Shown here in pieces: positions 47,789 through 58,533 of a DNA stretch of 64,000 nucleotides. The stretch lies in the NCBI GenBank assembly GCA_014155875.1, contig JACEFZ010004117.1, forward strand, positions 1 to 64,000, written 5' to 3'. Position numbers and translations under genes: made by a program. Source of the stretch: Cepaea nemoralis. Its lineage: Eukaryota; Mollusca; Gastropoda; Stylommatophora; Helicidae. Each line of letters starts with the position of its first letter. Position 1 is the stretch's first letter. Below the pieces are notes generated by a model that was not told the origin of the DNA, ran no database searches, and was given only the letters and a program-made list of their open reading frames with translations.

Positions 47789-48221
47789 ACTTAATAATGG
47801 TATTCTTACTCGTTATTATACAACTGGTAACCATGAAATTCAGCAAACGTTGTTACCTGTACAACACCGCCAAACTGTGCTAAAGATTTCACACGAGTCA
47901 CCGTTTGCTGGCCACCTTGCATACGACAAAACCAGGGCCAGAATTCAGGCTCATTTTTATTGGCCGGGTTTGTGTAATAACATAAAAGTAGTTTGTCGTT
48001 CATGTAATGTCTGTCAACAACTAGTACGTAAGGGTAAACATCCTACAGCCGAAGTACAACCTTCAACACTGGCCTCTAGGCCATTTGATAGTGTGAGAAC
48101 TATTAATCTTGAACCAGATCAAGATATACTGCTGTTACTCCCAGACAAACGGAATTTATTATTGACCTCATGGCAAGGGCCATTCAAAGTGGTACGAAAA
48201 AATTTCAGATGTAGATTATGA
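47763..48221 (+). pseudogene. INT: Integrase: zinc-binding domain fused to C-terminal domain, catalytic core missing
   Basis: Has the HHCC zinc-binding domain (HESPFAGH, HFYWPG, CRSCNVC; about 47890-48015). The start of the core is just visible (RPFDSV near 48083-48100), but the next residues are already LLLLPDKRNLLLTSWQGPFK, the GPF-type C-terminal domain. The whole DDE catalytic core, roughly 200 residues in relatives, is absent without a stop, so this is an in-frame deletion at about 48100-48120. A six-A run near 48197 shifts frame before the link to RT. The remnant cannot catalyse integration. Its position upstream of RT is the diagnostic feature. Confidence 0.88.
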
Positions 48222-49287
48222 AATATCGATAAACGGACACTTAAAGATATTTCATATCAACATGTTGAAACCCTACTTTTCACGACAAGAGACAGAATTA
48301 GAGACAGACGAACACAATGCACCCACACCTATTGATGAGACGACAGACATACATAACGCAACTACACTAGTTAGCGAGACTGGCAAAGCCGACAATATGC
48401 ATACACCTAGTGAGCTTACAGAAAACGCACTTAGCACCACAGCCGTACTGAATCAGGCAGACGACGACGGGATGGAACTACCTGTTCCAATTGTAGACAA
48501 GACTGCGACATTAGAGTGTATACGGTTAGAACCGGGACTAACAGAAGAACAACGACGACAGACAATAGAATTAGTGACGGAGTATAAGGACATATTTTCC
48601 GACATTCCAGGTAGGACGGACAGGATCGAGCACTCCATCCTTCTTTCGGACTCTAAGCCTATCAAATGCAGGCCGTACTCTATCCCACTTAGCTACAGAG
48701 AAAGTCTAAATAAGGAAATTCTTAATTTAGAAGCTAGTGGAATCATTCAGAAATCTACATCTGAGTACTCCTTTCCAATCGTCTTGGTCAAGAAAAAAGA
48801 CTCCACAATTCGTCTCTGTGTGGACTATAGGAAACTCAACAATGTCACTAAGATCGACGCAGAACCAATTCCTTCCTGCGAAGATCTTATTCTTGATATG
48901 TCCACCTCCAAAATCTTCTCTAAATTAGACCTTACTAAGGGATATTGGCAGGTCCCTATGCAGACTCAATCTATCCCTCTTACTGCATTCTCAACACCTT
49001 TAGGTCTTTACGAGTGGCGGTTTCTTCCTTTTGGACTTCGTAACGCTCCTGCCACTTTCATGCGCTTAACTAGAGATTTACTACATGGAGTGACGAATAC
49101 GGTGACATATATAGATGATAATTGTGTCCATACAGACGACTGGACAACACACTTACTGAAACTCAGACATGTCTTCGATAGGTTGCGACTCTTCGGTCTC
49201 ACTGTCAAACCGAGCAAAGTTGAATTGGGCCTACAAGAAACTGATTTTTTTGGGTCATGTCATTTCACAAGGACAACTAAAAACTGA
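48222..49287 (+). pseudogene. RT: Reverse transcriptase, gypsy-like, frameshifted at 3' end
   Basis: A 341-codon frame from 48262. Residues 1-80 are a polar linker beginning MLKPYFSRQ, which in INT-first gypsy elements joins integrase to RT. The RT palm follows: VKKKDSTIRLCVDYRKLN (about 175-192), SKLDLTKGYWQVPM, LPFGLRNAPATF, and the catalytic box TYIDDN with YIDD at 49108-49119. The conserved end (KPSKVELGL) is followed by a seven-T run at 49235-49241 that shifts the frame into RNase H. The catalytic aspartates are intact. Confidence 0.9.
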
Positions 49288-49948
49288 CAATAGAATTATT
49301 ACTAAAATTATGAACCTGACCATGCCTACAACAAAGAAGCAGGTCAGGAGCCTTTTGTGTTTAGTAAATTATTATAGTAAGTTCATACCGAACTTAGCTG
49401 AAATCACGAGTATATTTTCAAATGTTTTAAAAGCATCAGTAAAATTAGATGTCAAAGATGCATTATTAATTTCTGCATTGTCAAAATTGAAACTCCTATT
49501 TAGTAATGTACCAATCCTCCGTTTGCCTAATCCTAGGCTCATTTATTATCTTAGGACAGATGCCAGCAGGATTTCCATCGCTGCAGTACTAGGCCAGTTT
49601 TACGATGGCATTTTCCATCCAATTTGCTACGTGAGCCGCAAGATCACACCTGCTGAGTCCAGATATTCCATATCAGAGTTGGAAGCCCTAAGCGTCATCT
49701 ATTCGGTGAGGAAGTTGCATCGATTTCTAGCGGGTAATCACTTCGTAGTCCAGACCGATAACTCCCCAATCACGGTCATACAAAGTGGGGTGCATCGCAA
49801 TGACCGCATCTACAGGTGGTCATTAATATTACAGAATTATACTTTTAGTATAGAGCATATTAAGGGTAGGGACAACATTCTTGCTGATACCCTTAGTCGA
49901 CCATCTGAGGTAGAAATACCTGATATTCCACATGAAAAGGTAGTGTAA
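49242..49948 (+). pseudogene. RH: RT tail, connection and RNase H of the gypsy element
   Basis: Continues in another frame from the T-run (GHVISQGQLK). It has the connection region, then RNase H with the acidic residues in RTDASR (gat at 49559-49561), SELEAL and QTDNSP, and a closing FSIEHIKGRDNILADTLSR. The open frame formally starts at 49169, but residues before about 49242 overlap RT in the wrong frame. RNase H itself looks intact and ends at a stop at 49946-49948. No env or other ORF follows. Confidence 0.88.
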
Positions 49949-51551
49949 GAAATGGTAATTTAGTACACTTAAAATATCCTGTGTAAAATATCCTATGTAA
50001 TACATAGACATCATGATCAGGACTGTGTGGTAAGAACAGTGAACCACCATGTGTCCATAGACAGCAGAATAAGAACTGTGCTCCAAGAACAAGTGAATCA
50101 CCGTGTGTACATAGACAGCTCGTTACTTACTATGCTCCATTTGTGTTCCGGTGAATCACCTGTGTTAATCATGGAAGAACAGTGTCAGAACAATGCATAA
50201 ATAACAGACACGAATATACTTGTCTACGACACCAGCGGACTCTACGAGTGGAAGACTACCCATAGGACACAAGTATGACTGTGTAGTGTATTTAATATAC
50301 CCAGGACAATTGTGTATATATAAACTATGCCAACGAAAGCAATTTCTGAACGTTATGGCAACCACTAACCTGAGGTAAATAAATACCATGTATATATATT
50401 TAGTTATTGTGATATGTATTATAACGGTTTTAATATAGTGATAAATTATAGTTAGATTAGTTACTTTAATATAGATTTAGATTAGATTTAGGGAATATAA
50501 TAGATTTTTTTTTTGTAGTTTAGATAAATCATTAATTTACCCACTTACTTAGCATAAAAGTAGATTAGGATAGTACTTTAAACTTAATAACAGCTAATTA
50601 AAGACTAGGATAAAAAAAGTTTAGATAGGAACAGTACCATTTAGTTCATTTCATTTCACTGCATTTCATTCCATCTTGATGAACACTTTAACAACCTCAT
50701 CATTTAGGATTAAAATTAGTGTATACCTTATAGGATAAAAGGATTATACAGATGAACATACATCATTTACACCATGTAGAGTAAAAATATCAATCATATT
50801 TTTTCATTTAAACATTAAAACATTATTTATAATTTTGTTACATTTCACATTACCCATTTCAGAAAGGTACATAACTCATCTCACATCATTTTCATTTTTT
50901 TAGATAGTTAGATTACTTCCCTTAAATTAGATTGATTTTGTACAACAAATTAGAATATATATAGTTATAGAAGTCGTATTACGATTTCAGTAGAATATAG
51001 TGTTTAATAATATCAGGGTACAAACTATCAACCCTAGTTCATCCATGTAAATATTTTGTAAATACATGACTCGTGCAGTAAGTTACGCACAGTCATTAAG
51101 CTCAACTCTTTTCAAAATGAGCCAAACTTGTACAGTGTCACTTCAAGGTTTTTAAATAATTGGGAGAATAAAAGATGTGTGACAGAAGTGTGAAAGTGAG
51201 AGAAAATGGAAAATATACAAATGAGAGTGAGGACAGCCAGCAGATTTTTTCTGCCGCTCAACGCGACTTTTTATTATTTGTCTGCTTTTTTTAAATTTTT
51301 TCAAACTTTTATTTCATACAAAGCAATGTGTATTTACAAGTTGTAGTGTGTGTTTCTTTTGTTTGTGTATATTACAGAGCGTTGCCGTTTGTTAGTGTTA
51401 AGTGTGACATTGTGAATAAAACATATACATACATATATACAGTTATGTTAATATGACATTTGTGGCATAGTGCATGTAGATACACATTCCTTGCATATGC
51501 TTCACTTCCACTTCTGCAAGCGAAATGCATGAAAAACCTGTCCATCTCTCC

Positions 51552-51608
<57 letters not shown>

Positions 51609-52282
51609 CATACACACAAACACACACGCACACACAATCTCATGCTTTCTGGAGACCACAGTACATTTAAATGCCCCGCGCTTGGACAATAAACTTTAAA
51701 CTATCATTTCCATTAAAATGTGGCTTCCTTGTAATTTCTGGATCACTAAGCTCCCGAGGCGAAGGCCGTTGGTGTTGTTGCCTGATGACAAATTTCAGGG
51801 TGACGCTCTAGTCCATGATGTCTTTTGTTTGGGGGACAAGAATCAGGGATTTACTACTAGCAATTAGGGTCCATGGTCTGTCCCCAGGGAGATAATTGGT
51901 CCAAAATTGTGATAGTGTCTGGGTTTTATATACAATGGGAAGGACTTAAAACCTGGCCACTAAAAGCCAACTTAGCTTACTGGGTACTTAAAAGGCTCAT
52001 CGAATTTGTTTATACATGGTGGTGCATATTTTTCTTTTGAAACATATCATTACCGTATAACATCATTTTAATACTTAAGATACCGACTTGGTTTAAAGAC
52101 TGCTACACGCACACACGCACGCGCGTGTGTGCGCGCACACACACTCGTACACATGCGCGTGCAAATTCATGCACCACACACGCACACACACCTGCATCCA
52201 CACACAGACGCATACATATGTTGCTGCCAACGGCACAGACACCCATCCACAATATATTTCATGTTGAACATTCAAATATAAT
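49949..52282 (+). other. 3' non-coding region of the LTR element
   Basis: About 2.3 kb, AT-rich, with no recognised protein. Contains a (CT)n array at 51551-51602 and alternating CA/CG at about 52107-52210, the latter capable of Z-DNA. No env-like gene. It may include further unrecognised inserts. Confidence 0.5.
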
Positions 52283-52327
52283 AATGGGAAAATTAATAAT
52301 AATAATAGCAGTAATAATAATAATAGT

Positions 52328-52394
<67 letters not shown>

Positions 52395-52398
52395 GTAT
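52283..52398. repeat. (TAA)n microsatellite, probable 3' tail of the antisense LINE
   Basis: Nearly pure TAA on the plus strand. It lies about 110 bp beyond the ORF2 stop at the LINE's 3' side, where it reads (TTA)n in the LINE's own orientation, as expected of a retrotransposon tail. Confidence 0.75.
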
Positions 52399-52509
52399 AA
52401 TTGTAAGATTATTAATACCATCAATAAATACATTTACAGTTGTAGTATCCTTTATTTAAAACAAGTTATTTGCTTCTTCTGTAATATGTGCTGTCTTCAG
52501 CCAAATATT

Positions 52510-53376
52510 TTACGAGATTTGCGCTTGTGGGGCTAGGATTAGAATGTTTGCGACTTTTTGTTGATAAAGATGTTGGACAATTTCTTTGTTGATTGTTCTG
52601 TAATTGTATAGTGCTTTGTTTCTTAATGTCCATATAAGATTTCTGTACTCTGCCAATAGAACAAGTAGCTTTGTGTGGGTGTCTTTTGTGGAGTAAGGAA
52701 TGGAATTTATCATGATTGCTTTGTAAACATCTGTTCTTTGTTTCAAATGAGTGTTTAGGATGTTTTGTAGGAGATTTCTTGTTGGCATGATTGTGTTGCA
52801 TTCGTAATAGATGTGCTCTTCTGATTCTTGGACGTTCCGTCTACAAAGCTGACACTGTAGTATTTGTTTAGTTATTTTTGCTGTTCTCTCTGTTGTTGGG
52901 GTCATGCTGTAAACAAGCCTATATGTAATTTCCCTTGCTTTTGGAGTAATCTGCTTGTTGTGAATATTAGAGAAAATTTCGGTATAATCTTTTATGAAAT
53001 ATCTATGTCCTCTTTTAATTCTGAGATGTACCGGAGTTGCTTGTAATTTAACTAAATGCCTGTAGATTGTATGTGTTTTCTTGTGTAGTAATTTTTCATG
53101 TCCTTTAATGGCTGAAATACATGTTTTGTAGAACGTTGGGAGAGTGCCAAAATAATGTGAGGATGTATTCCTAATAGGTTTTAAAGAAGATAGCCTAATT
53201 CCAATGTAATAGTGTGCTAAATGGTGTTTTTCTGGGTGTTGTAGGATTTCACCTACGTGTTTGATTCTAAGTGATTGTATTTTGGTTGTTATGTCTTGGA
53301 GGGCGATACCTCCATCTTTTTTGTCTTGCATGAGTGTAGTATGTTTGATACTGTAGATGGTGCTGCCTAAACACAA
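52510..53376 (-). pseudogene. LINE ORF2, C-terminal segment
   Basis: A 288-codon frame with the post-RT region and the zinc-knuckle-like CQLCRRNVQESEEHIYYEC (near 52800-52860), the usual C-terminal Cys/His motif of Tx1/L1 ORF2. It overlaps the preceding segment by about 110 bp in a different frame, so there is a frameshift near 53.3-53.37 kb. The true segment probably begins near 53370 and ends at the stop at 52510. Confidence 0.8.
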
Positions 53377-54190
53377 AGCGTCTAATCTCTTTGTTTATGT
53401 TTGTGACAGTTTGACGTGGGGGATCTAGCACTGTGCACAGATATAGTATTTTTGGAATTATATATGTATTAACAATGGTACTTCTACCAAATATGGTAGT
53501 TGTTTTGTATTTGTATCTCTGTAACATATCTGTTATTTTCTTCTCTAGATTTTGCCAAGTGTCTTTGTGTGTCTGATTTGGTTGACATGGGAAGACGATT
53601 CCGTACACTTTTATAAGATTGTTTGATGTTAAGTCAAATGGAAAATCCGCCTTATTTTTCCATTTGCCTAAGCCCATTATAGTAGATTTTTGGACGTTTA
53701 ATTTTGCCCCACTCCCTTTGCCGAAAAACGAGAACGTCTCCAAAATGATCCGTACAGATTTTTCAGTGGTCGGAAAGAAAATGGTATCGTCCGCATGAGC
53801 ACGCAGCTTTTGTTCACCCTTCCCTGGTATGAACGTACCCCTGACATTGTCGTCCTGTCGTATCTTTTCTAGAAGTGGCTCTAGAGCGACAACGTACAGT
53901 AATGGGGACAAGGGACATCCCTGTCTCACTGACCTAGTCAACCTGAAAGAATTGGTTAGGGTATGGTTTAATAGGAATCCGACTTTCCGGTTTCAAATAT
54001 AAAATTTTGACCCATGTCCGAAAATAATTTCCCACGTTGCAGTGTGAGAGAGTTTTGTGGAGGTATGAGTGAGATATTCTGTCGAATGCTTTTTCTTGAT
54101 CTAAAGAGAGAATTGAGGACTGACAGTTTTTCAGATGTGTGTAGTTGATGATGTCCCTTATGAAGTGTGTGTGTGTTGCTGGATATTCCG
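53267..54190 (-). pseudogene. LINE ORF2, RT catalytic segment (frame-broken)
   Basis: From about 54190 to 53960 a third frame carries SLDQEKAFDRIS, the RT motif with the first catalytic Asp. The 224-codon frame 53941-53267 has SVRQGCPLSPLLYVVALEP and the catalytic box RAHADDTIFF (near 53780-53805). The aromatic residue normally preceding ADD is His here (CAT), one transition from Tyr. Frame shifts near 54190 and 53960 cancel one another, so this segment is in the same frame as the N-terminal part of ORF2. Confidence 0.82.
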
Positions 54191-55900
54191 GTGTTGCACA
54201 CTACATTGCTGGTCTTCATGAATGAGAGATGCCATTACTGGTTTCAATTTATTCGTCAAAGTCTTTGTTAAAATCTTGTAGTCTACGTTTAAAAGCGAGA
54301 TAGGTCTGTAACTCTTTAAAAGTGTCTTGTCAGTGTTCTCCTTCGGAATAAGAGTGATGTAAGACGTATTGAAACTGGATGGGAGTTCATGTTTGTGGAA
54401 AGATTCAGAGAATACTGCTAGTAAAAGGGGACCTAGAAGAGGAAAGAAAAACTGATAGAATTCAGCAGTAATACCATCAGGGCCAGGCGATTTGCCCTTC
54501 TGCATTCCATGAACCGCTTGTGTTATATCTGTTAGTGTTAATTCAGTATCTAGTGTTAGTTTCTGTTCCTCTGTGAGTTCTTTTGTGAATTTCATAAAGT
54601 GTTCTTGCACGTGCGCCTGTGTGTTTTCCTCTGTATAAAGGTTCCTGTAATAATCTTCAAAGGCTATGGCTATTTGTTGTGGCTCGACTTGTATATTTCC
54701 TTCCCTGTCAGTTATCTGGCCTATTTGTCTGCTGCGCTGTATGTATTGTTCTAAAGCTAGGTATTGTTTACTCGGTATCTCTTGTGTTATAGTTTGTAAC
54801 TTTGTTCGCAGTAAAGCCCCCTGAACTCGATGATGTCTGTGGAGATCTAATTCTTCCTGTAATGCTATGATGTGTGGTGAGTTTTTGTCTGTCTGTAGTA
54901 AGAGCTTAATTGCATTTTCCAATACTTTTTCTTGTTGTAGTTTTTGCTTGTGTATTACTGCTGCTAGTGTTTGTGTTCTCTCTCGTATAGTTTGTTTAAG
55001 TGTTTCCCAGAGTTCTCGCGCTTTACCCTCCGGTATATCGCTTGTGTATGTGAGGATCAGTTTTGTTATGCAATCTACATAGTCCTGATTTTGTAAAAGT
55101 GTGCAGTTCAGTTTCCAATGGGGAGATCTTCTAAGGTGTGGTGTTGCTTGTACTGTGTTTATTGTTGCAACTACCGCCTTATGATCTGTGAAGTTCAGTG
55201 TCTCCTGTAAATGCTTGACTTGTGTTATATGATGTGTTATGGGCGCATAAATTCTATCTAATCGCGCTGCTCTGTTATGCGCATTGTTTGTGTGTGTTGT
55301 ATCTGTTCCATGGGGATGCATCTGCCTGTATGCGTCTGTTAGCCCATGGATATCTAAAATTGTTTGCAATGTGTCTAATTGATGTTCCTCCTCCCCCGTT
55401 GTGTTTCTAATTTGCATTCTTACATCTCCATTTATAAGGTCATGCGCCGAAAGTACGCAATTAAAATCACCCCCTAGAATGATGTTGTGACCCCGATATG
55501 AGCGTGATAATAAATTTCCCAGTGTTTGGTAGAAGAGCGGCTGATTTCTGTAGTCAGGCGGTGCGTGTATGTTGACAATTGTGTATTTATTTATGTTATT
55601 TCTCACCTGTACTATAGCTATCCTACCCTGGCAGTCCCTGTCCTTCTCTATAATCTGCCACCTGTCCGATGTCTGTATTATTGCTGTACCCAATCCGATA
55701 TGTTGAGTACTAAGACTAAAACATGAGTGTCTTAGACCTAAGCATGTTGTGATATATGATGCGTGTTCATCGGTTTTAACGTTAGCTTCCTGAATGAGTA
55801 TAAAATCAGGTTTATATTTGTGTATGAGTGGTATAAGATGATTAATTTTGGATCTTATACCTCGAATGTTAATGCTCATTATTTTAATTTCCGCTGCCAT
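54158..55900 (-). pseudogene. LINE ORF2, endonuclease and N-terminal RT segment
   Basis: A 580-codon frame. The APE-type endonuclease spans residues about 1-235: SINIRGIRSK (Asn), IQEANV (catalytic Glu), GGDFNCVL, LDRIYAP and a terminal TDHKAV (Asp-His). A linker rich in charged residues follows, then GKSPGPDGITAEFY and the YRPISLLNVDYKIL thumb-palm entry. It runs into a frameshift near 54190, where RT continues in another frame. The Met at 55900 sits directly before the endonuclease fold and 71 bp after the ORF1 stop, so it is the likely start. Confidence 0.88.
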
Positions 55901-55971
55901 GTTTGTTGTAAAATAAGAAACGGTTGAGCATAATTATGTTTCTTGTTTCAAAACTGTTTGTATTCCTGTTA

Positions 55972-57120
55972 TCATTTCTGGAGATTGTCAGTAGATTCCT
56001 TCGCCGGGCTCGTAATCTCTAAGTCAATAACGAGGCGTGGTGAAGAATCTGACAGGTTTCTTTGTCGTGGTGGTGTGTTAATGTTATCACTGTCTATTTC
56101 GGTCATGGCGCTGGTCGTTATCTGTTCAGTATAATTACTTACGCATTTCTTTTTGTTTGACCTGTGCGCTTCAGGCAGTGTAGGGTAGTCGTGGTTGTTG
56201 AGGGGCGGCAGCGTGGTAACATGTGTTTGGCAGGCTGGAGGTGTCGAGCTCTCACCGTCAGACAGGCTCTTGGTTGAGCGTCCCCTTTTTCGACTGACCA
56301 GCTGGAAACCGTCTTCATCCTCCTTACTATGTTGATCTGTCTGGGAGTTCGAGGTGACTTTTTGTGCCAGTATAGGTGCCTTCTGAGTTTGTATTTTGGC
56401 CGGACATTTATTACTCCAGTGGGAGTCTTCCCCACAGACTGTACATGCCGTACGGCGCCCCGGAACTGTGATGAAGAGACGGTGTAGCTTGTCTTCTACC
56501 CCATCCAACTCCATGTCCACGTAATGTGGCAGAGGTTCTTTCGGGTTGCACAGAAATAACCACTTGTCCGTGCTGTTTTTCAGTTTATGCACTTCCGCGT
56601 TTATATCTCCCGAAATATCCGCGGCTATTTGCTTCACTGTCTCAATCTTTACGGTTGTAGGCATCCAGTGAATCATAGCCTTAGTCTTTTCTTTCTCTAT
56701 GTTTTCAATTACAATAGTTACTTTAGGATCCTGCAGTTCATGCTTCATCCCGTGAAGCTGTTCATAATGAGCCGCCTTTGCTTCCGGTGTTAGCGTAGCG
56801 TACCATCTTTTAGGGTCCTGAAAGCGGTAGATGGATTTTATCCCTTCCCTACCAATCCCGCAAGGCCCCCTCAAGACGCTCGCCATCAGCGAGTAGTTGA
56901 AACGGAATACATGAGGTCCTGATATAGAAAACACAAGTGTGTTCGCTTGATGGAACGCTCCTCCTTCGAAACCTTCACTTGTGTTGACTTTGACACGTTT
57001 AACAATTTGGTTTTCCATCTTCGATAATCCGTGACAGAGGAAATCTTCAATACGGAAGCACAGATACAGATACACGTGGTGAAAACAATCGAAAACACTT
57101 CCACAAAATTGCGTTTCCAA
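55972..57120 (-). CDS. LINE ORF1 protein with CCHC zinc knuckle
   Basis: Intact frame of 382 codons. It has one CCHC knuckle, CTVCGEDSHWSNKC, at residues about 228-241 (near 56400-56440), preceded by a domain with KVTIVIENIEKEKTKAMIHW that may be an RNA-binding fold, and followed by a polar, probably disordered K/S/T-rich tail. ORF1 proteins of this type coat LINE RNA. Met1 at 57120 or the Met in MENQIVKRVK (57018) could be the start; the latter begins the conserved-looking part. It is the only undamaged coding region of appreciable length in the window. Confidence 0.8.
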   Translation of the reverse strand: METQFCGSVFDCFHHVYLYLCFRIEDFLCHGLSKMENQIVKRVKVNTSEGFEGGAFHQANTLVFSISGPHVFRFNYSLMASVLRGPCGIGREGIKSIYRFQDPKRWYATLTPEAKAAHYEQLHGMKHELQDPKVTIVIENIEKEKTKAMIHWMPTTVKIETVKQIAADISGDINAEVHKLKNSTDKWLFLCNPKEPLPHYVDMELDGVEDKLHRLFITVPGRRTACTVCGEDSHWSNKCPAKIQTQKAPILAQKVTSNSQTDQHSKEDEDGFQLVSRKRGRSTKSLSDGESSTPPACQTHVTTLPPLNNHDYPTLPEAHRSNKKKCVSNYTEQITTSAMTEIDSDNINTPPRQRNLSDSSPRLVIDLEITSPAKESTDNLQK

Positions 57121-57130
57121 ACAAGCGTTT

Positions 57131-57896
57131 GCTTTCAGTGTTGAAATGTACTGTCTCGAATGTGTGGTGTGTAGTTTAGTGTAGACCTTAGAGAAAGTAT
57201 TTTAAGTCTCATAAGACGGAAACGTAGTCATGAATTAGTGTTATACACTTGTTTGTGGCCACATTTAACCGAAATTATGGCACTTGAAAACTAACTTACC
57301 CACAAATTATAGACAGACACACATGTTAGAAGTTAAAGTATATTAATAGGTACATCAAAACACACAAACAACCAGGAAAACACACATGTAAAGTACATAC
57401 ATTGTTAGAACAAAGGGAGATAACTCCGGGTCAGGGGACACAATAGACAACGAAACACTAACTTAACAGTGAAAGATAACTTTACACGCGGAAGCGAGAT
57501 AGGTAAAGCCTGTCGCACACAGCTTGTGCAAGGGTTGATTAATATTATATGGGGGACATGAAGCAATTCGTGTGTTGACCCTAAGAAAGTCAACTTTGTA
57601 TGGGTAGTGAGTTAATTTGCTATTTGAGGGCAGGTCTTATAAGACAATGGTCCGGTTCAGACAAACCTCTAATTAATATAATATTGCGATTGAGAAGAGG
57701 GCTCACGCCAACCAGACAAGTTTGTGGCGATCACCAGTAGCCAAGTAAAGTGATACTACATTGTGACAATAGTCAGTAGAAGTCTATTGAGTTACCCAGA
57801 ACCAAGTTATCAGTAGTCTTTGACAAAAAATTAGATACACTAATTTTTAGAAACCTCTTGCGTCACAACCATGAGTCAAAGTTTGTAACGCAACAC
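57131..57896. other. LINE 5' UTR and residual 3' region of the LTR element
   Basis: No gene. Contains AAAGGGAGATAACTCC at about 57412-57428, a motif I associate with molluscan repeats, and it ends at the polypurine tract. The LINE/host junction lies somewhere in this stretch but cannot be placed by eye. Confidence 0.45.
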
Positions 57897-57908
57897 AGGA
57901 GGGGAGGG
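57897..57908 (+). promoter_or_regulatory. Polypurine tract
   Basis: AGGAGGGGAGGG lies four bases before the 3' LTR start (57913), the position and composition needed to prime plus-strand DNA. Confidence 0.9.
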
Positions 57909-57912
57909 TGTG

Positions 57913-58533
57913 TGTCAAAGACTCAGATAGATAGGAGGGAAGACCACCCTGAACGAGTGGTCTACCTCAAGTAGATTAGAGGTAACCCAGTGCCCCTACA
58001 TGAGGGCAGGGTAGGTGTAGGGAGTAGATAGGAAGGGGAACTATCAAACAGTTCTCTCATGAGACACGGAGGTGTCAACCAGAGAGTAAGCACTCTGGTC
58101 ATGGCATAATCACGCCAACGTGATAGACACGAAGAACTAGAATGAAACTCAAGAGAGGCCACTACTCTAAGCGTGTTGAATGATGCAGCACGCAAAAGCC
58201 GAAGTGCGCACAAGGTCCTGCCGCGTACTGTGTAATCAGCACGCGGAGAATCGTCAGACAGGGGACAGACTTCGTAGGGAACACATCGCTTAGCGTCGAT
58301 GCGTATTTCTTTAGCCGAGTAGATAGATTTAGCAGTAGGGTTAGGAACGACTAGTGATAGGCAATTCTGTGTATTCATGTGTGATTCATTAGCGACCGTT
58401 TTGTGCATTTATGTAATGTAAAGAGCCAGTGGCAATAAAATGTGTAATTAATTCCTCTCGTACGACTGACAAATCTTTTTGTGTGGTGCGAGAGAAGTTT
58501 ATCCCGTAATGCCTGTAGCATCGCTTGATGACA
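57913..58533 (+). repeat. 3' LTR (621 bp)
   Basis: Starts TGTCAAAG and ends GATGACA. AATAAA is at 58434-58439. Compared with the 5' LTR: G to A near 58010, loss of TCGG near 58068, C to T near 58101, T to G near 58340, C to T near 58449. The antisense frame is longer here (148 codons) because of the 4-bp loss. Confidence 0.95.

Larger units (their letters stand above)
52290..57130 (-). mobile_element. Nested Tx1/L1-like LINE, near full length
   Basis: Two ORFs on the minus strand: ORF1 with one CCHC knuckle, then, 71 bp later, ORF2 with APE-type endonuclease, RT and a C-terminal Cys/His motif. Clade assignment rests on the L1-style RT (YRPISLLNVDYKILTKTL; VRQGCPLSPLLYVVALEPLL) and the ORF1/ORF2 layout, closest to Tx1/L1. 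It sits antisense inside the 3' region of the LTR element. The 5' boundary is uncertain (57.1-57.8 kb). No target duplication was found by eye. Confidence 0.85.

Noticed and set aside
47850..48221. Host integrase-zinc-domain gene (domesticated)
   Set aside because: Flanked directly by protease and RT of the same LTR element and frame-linked to both; a retrotransposon remnant is enough.
49949..52282. Envelope gene after RNase H (errantivirus-like)
   Set aside because: No frame longer than about 80 codons, and no signal peptide or fusion-like segment visible.
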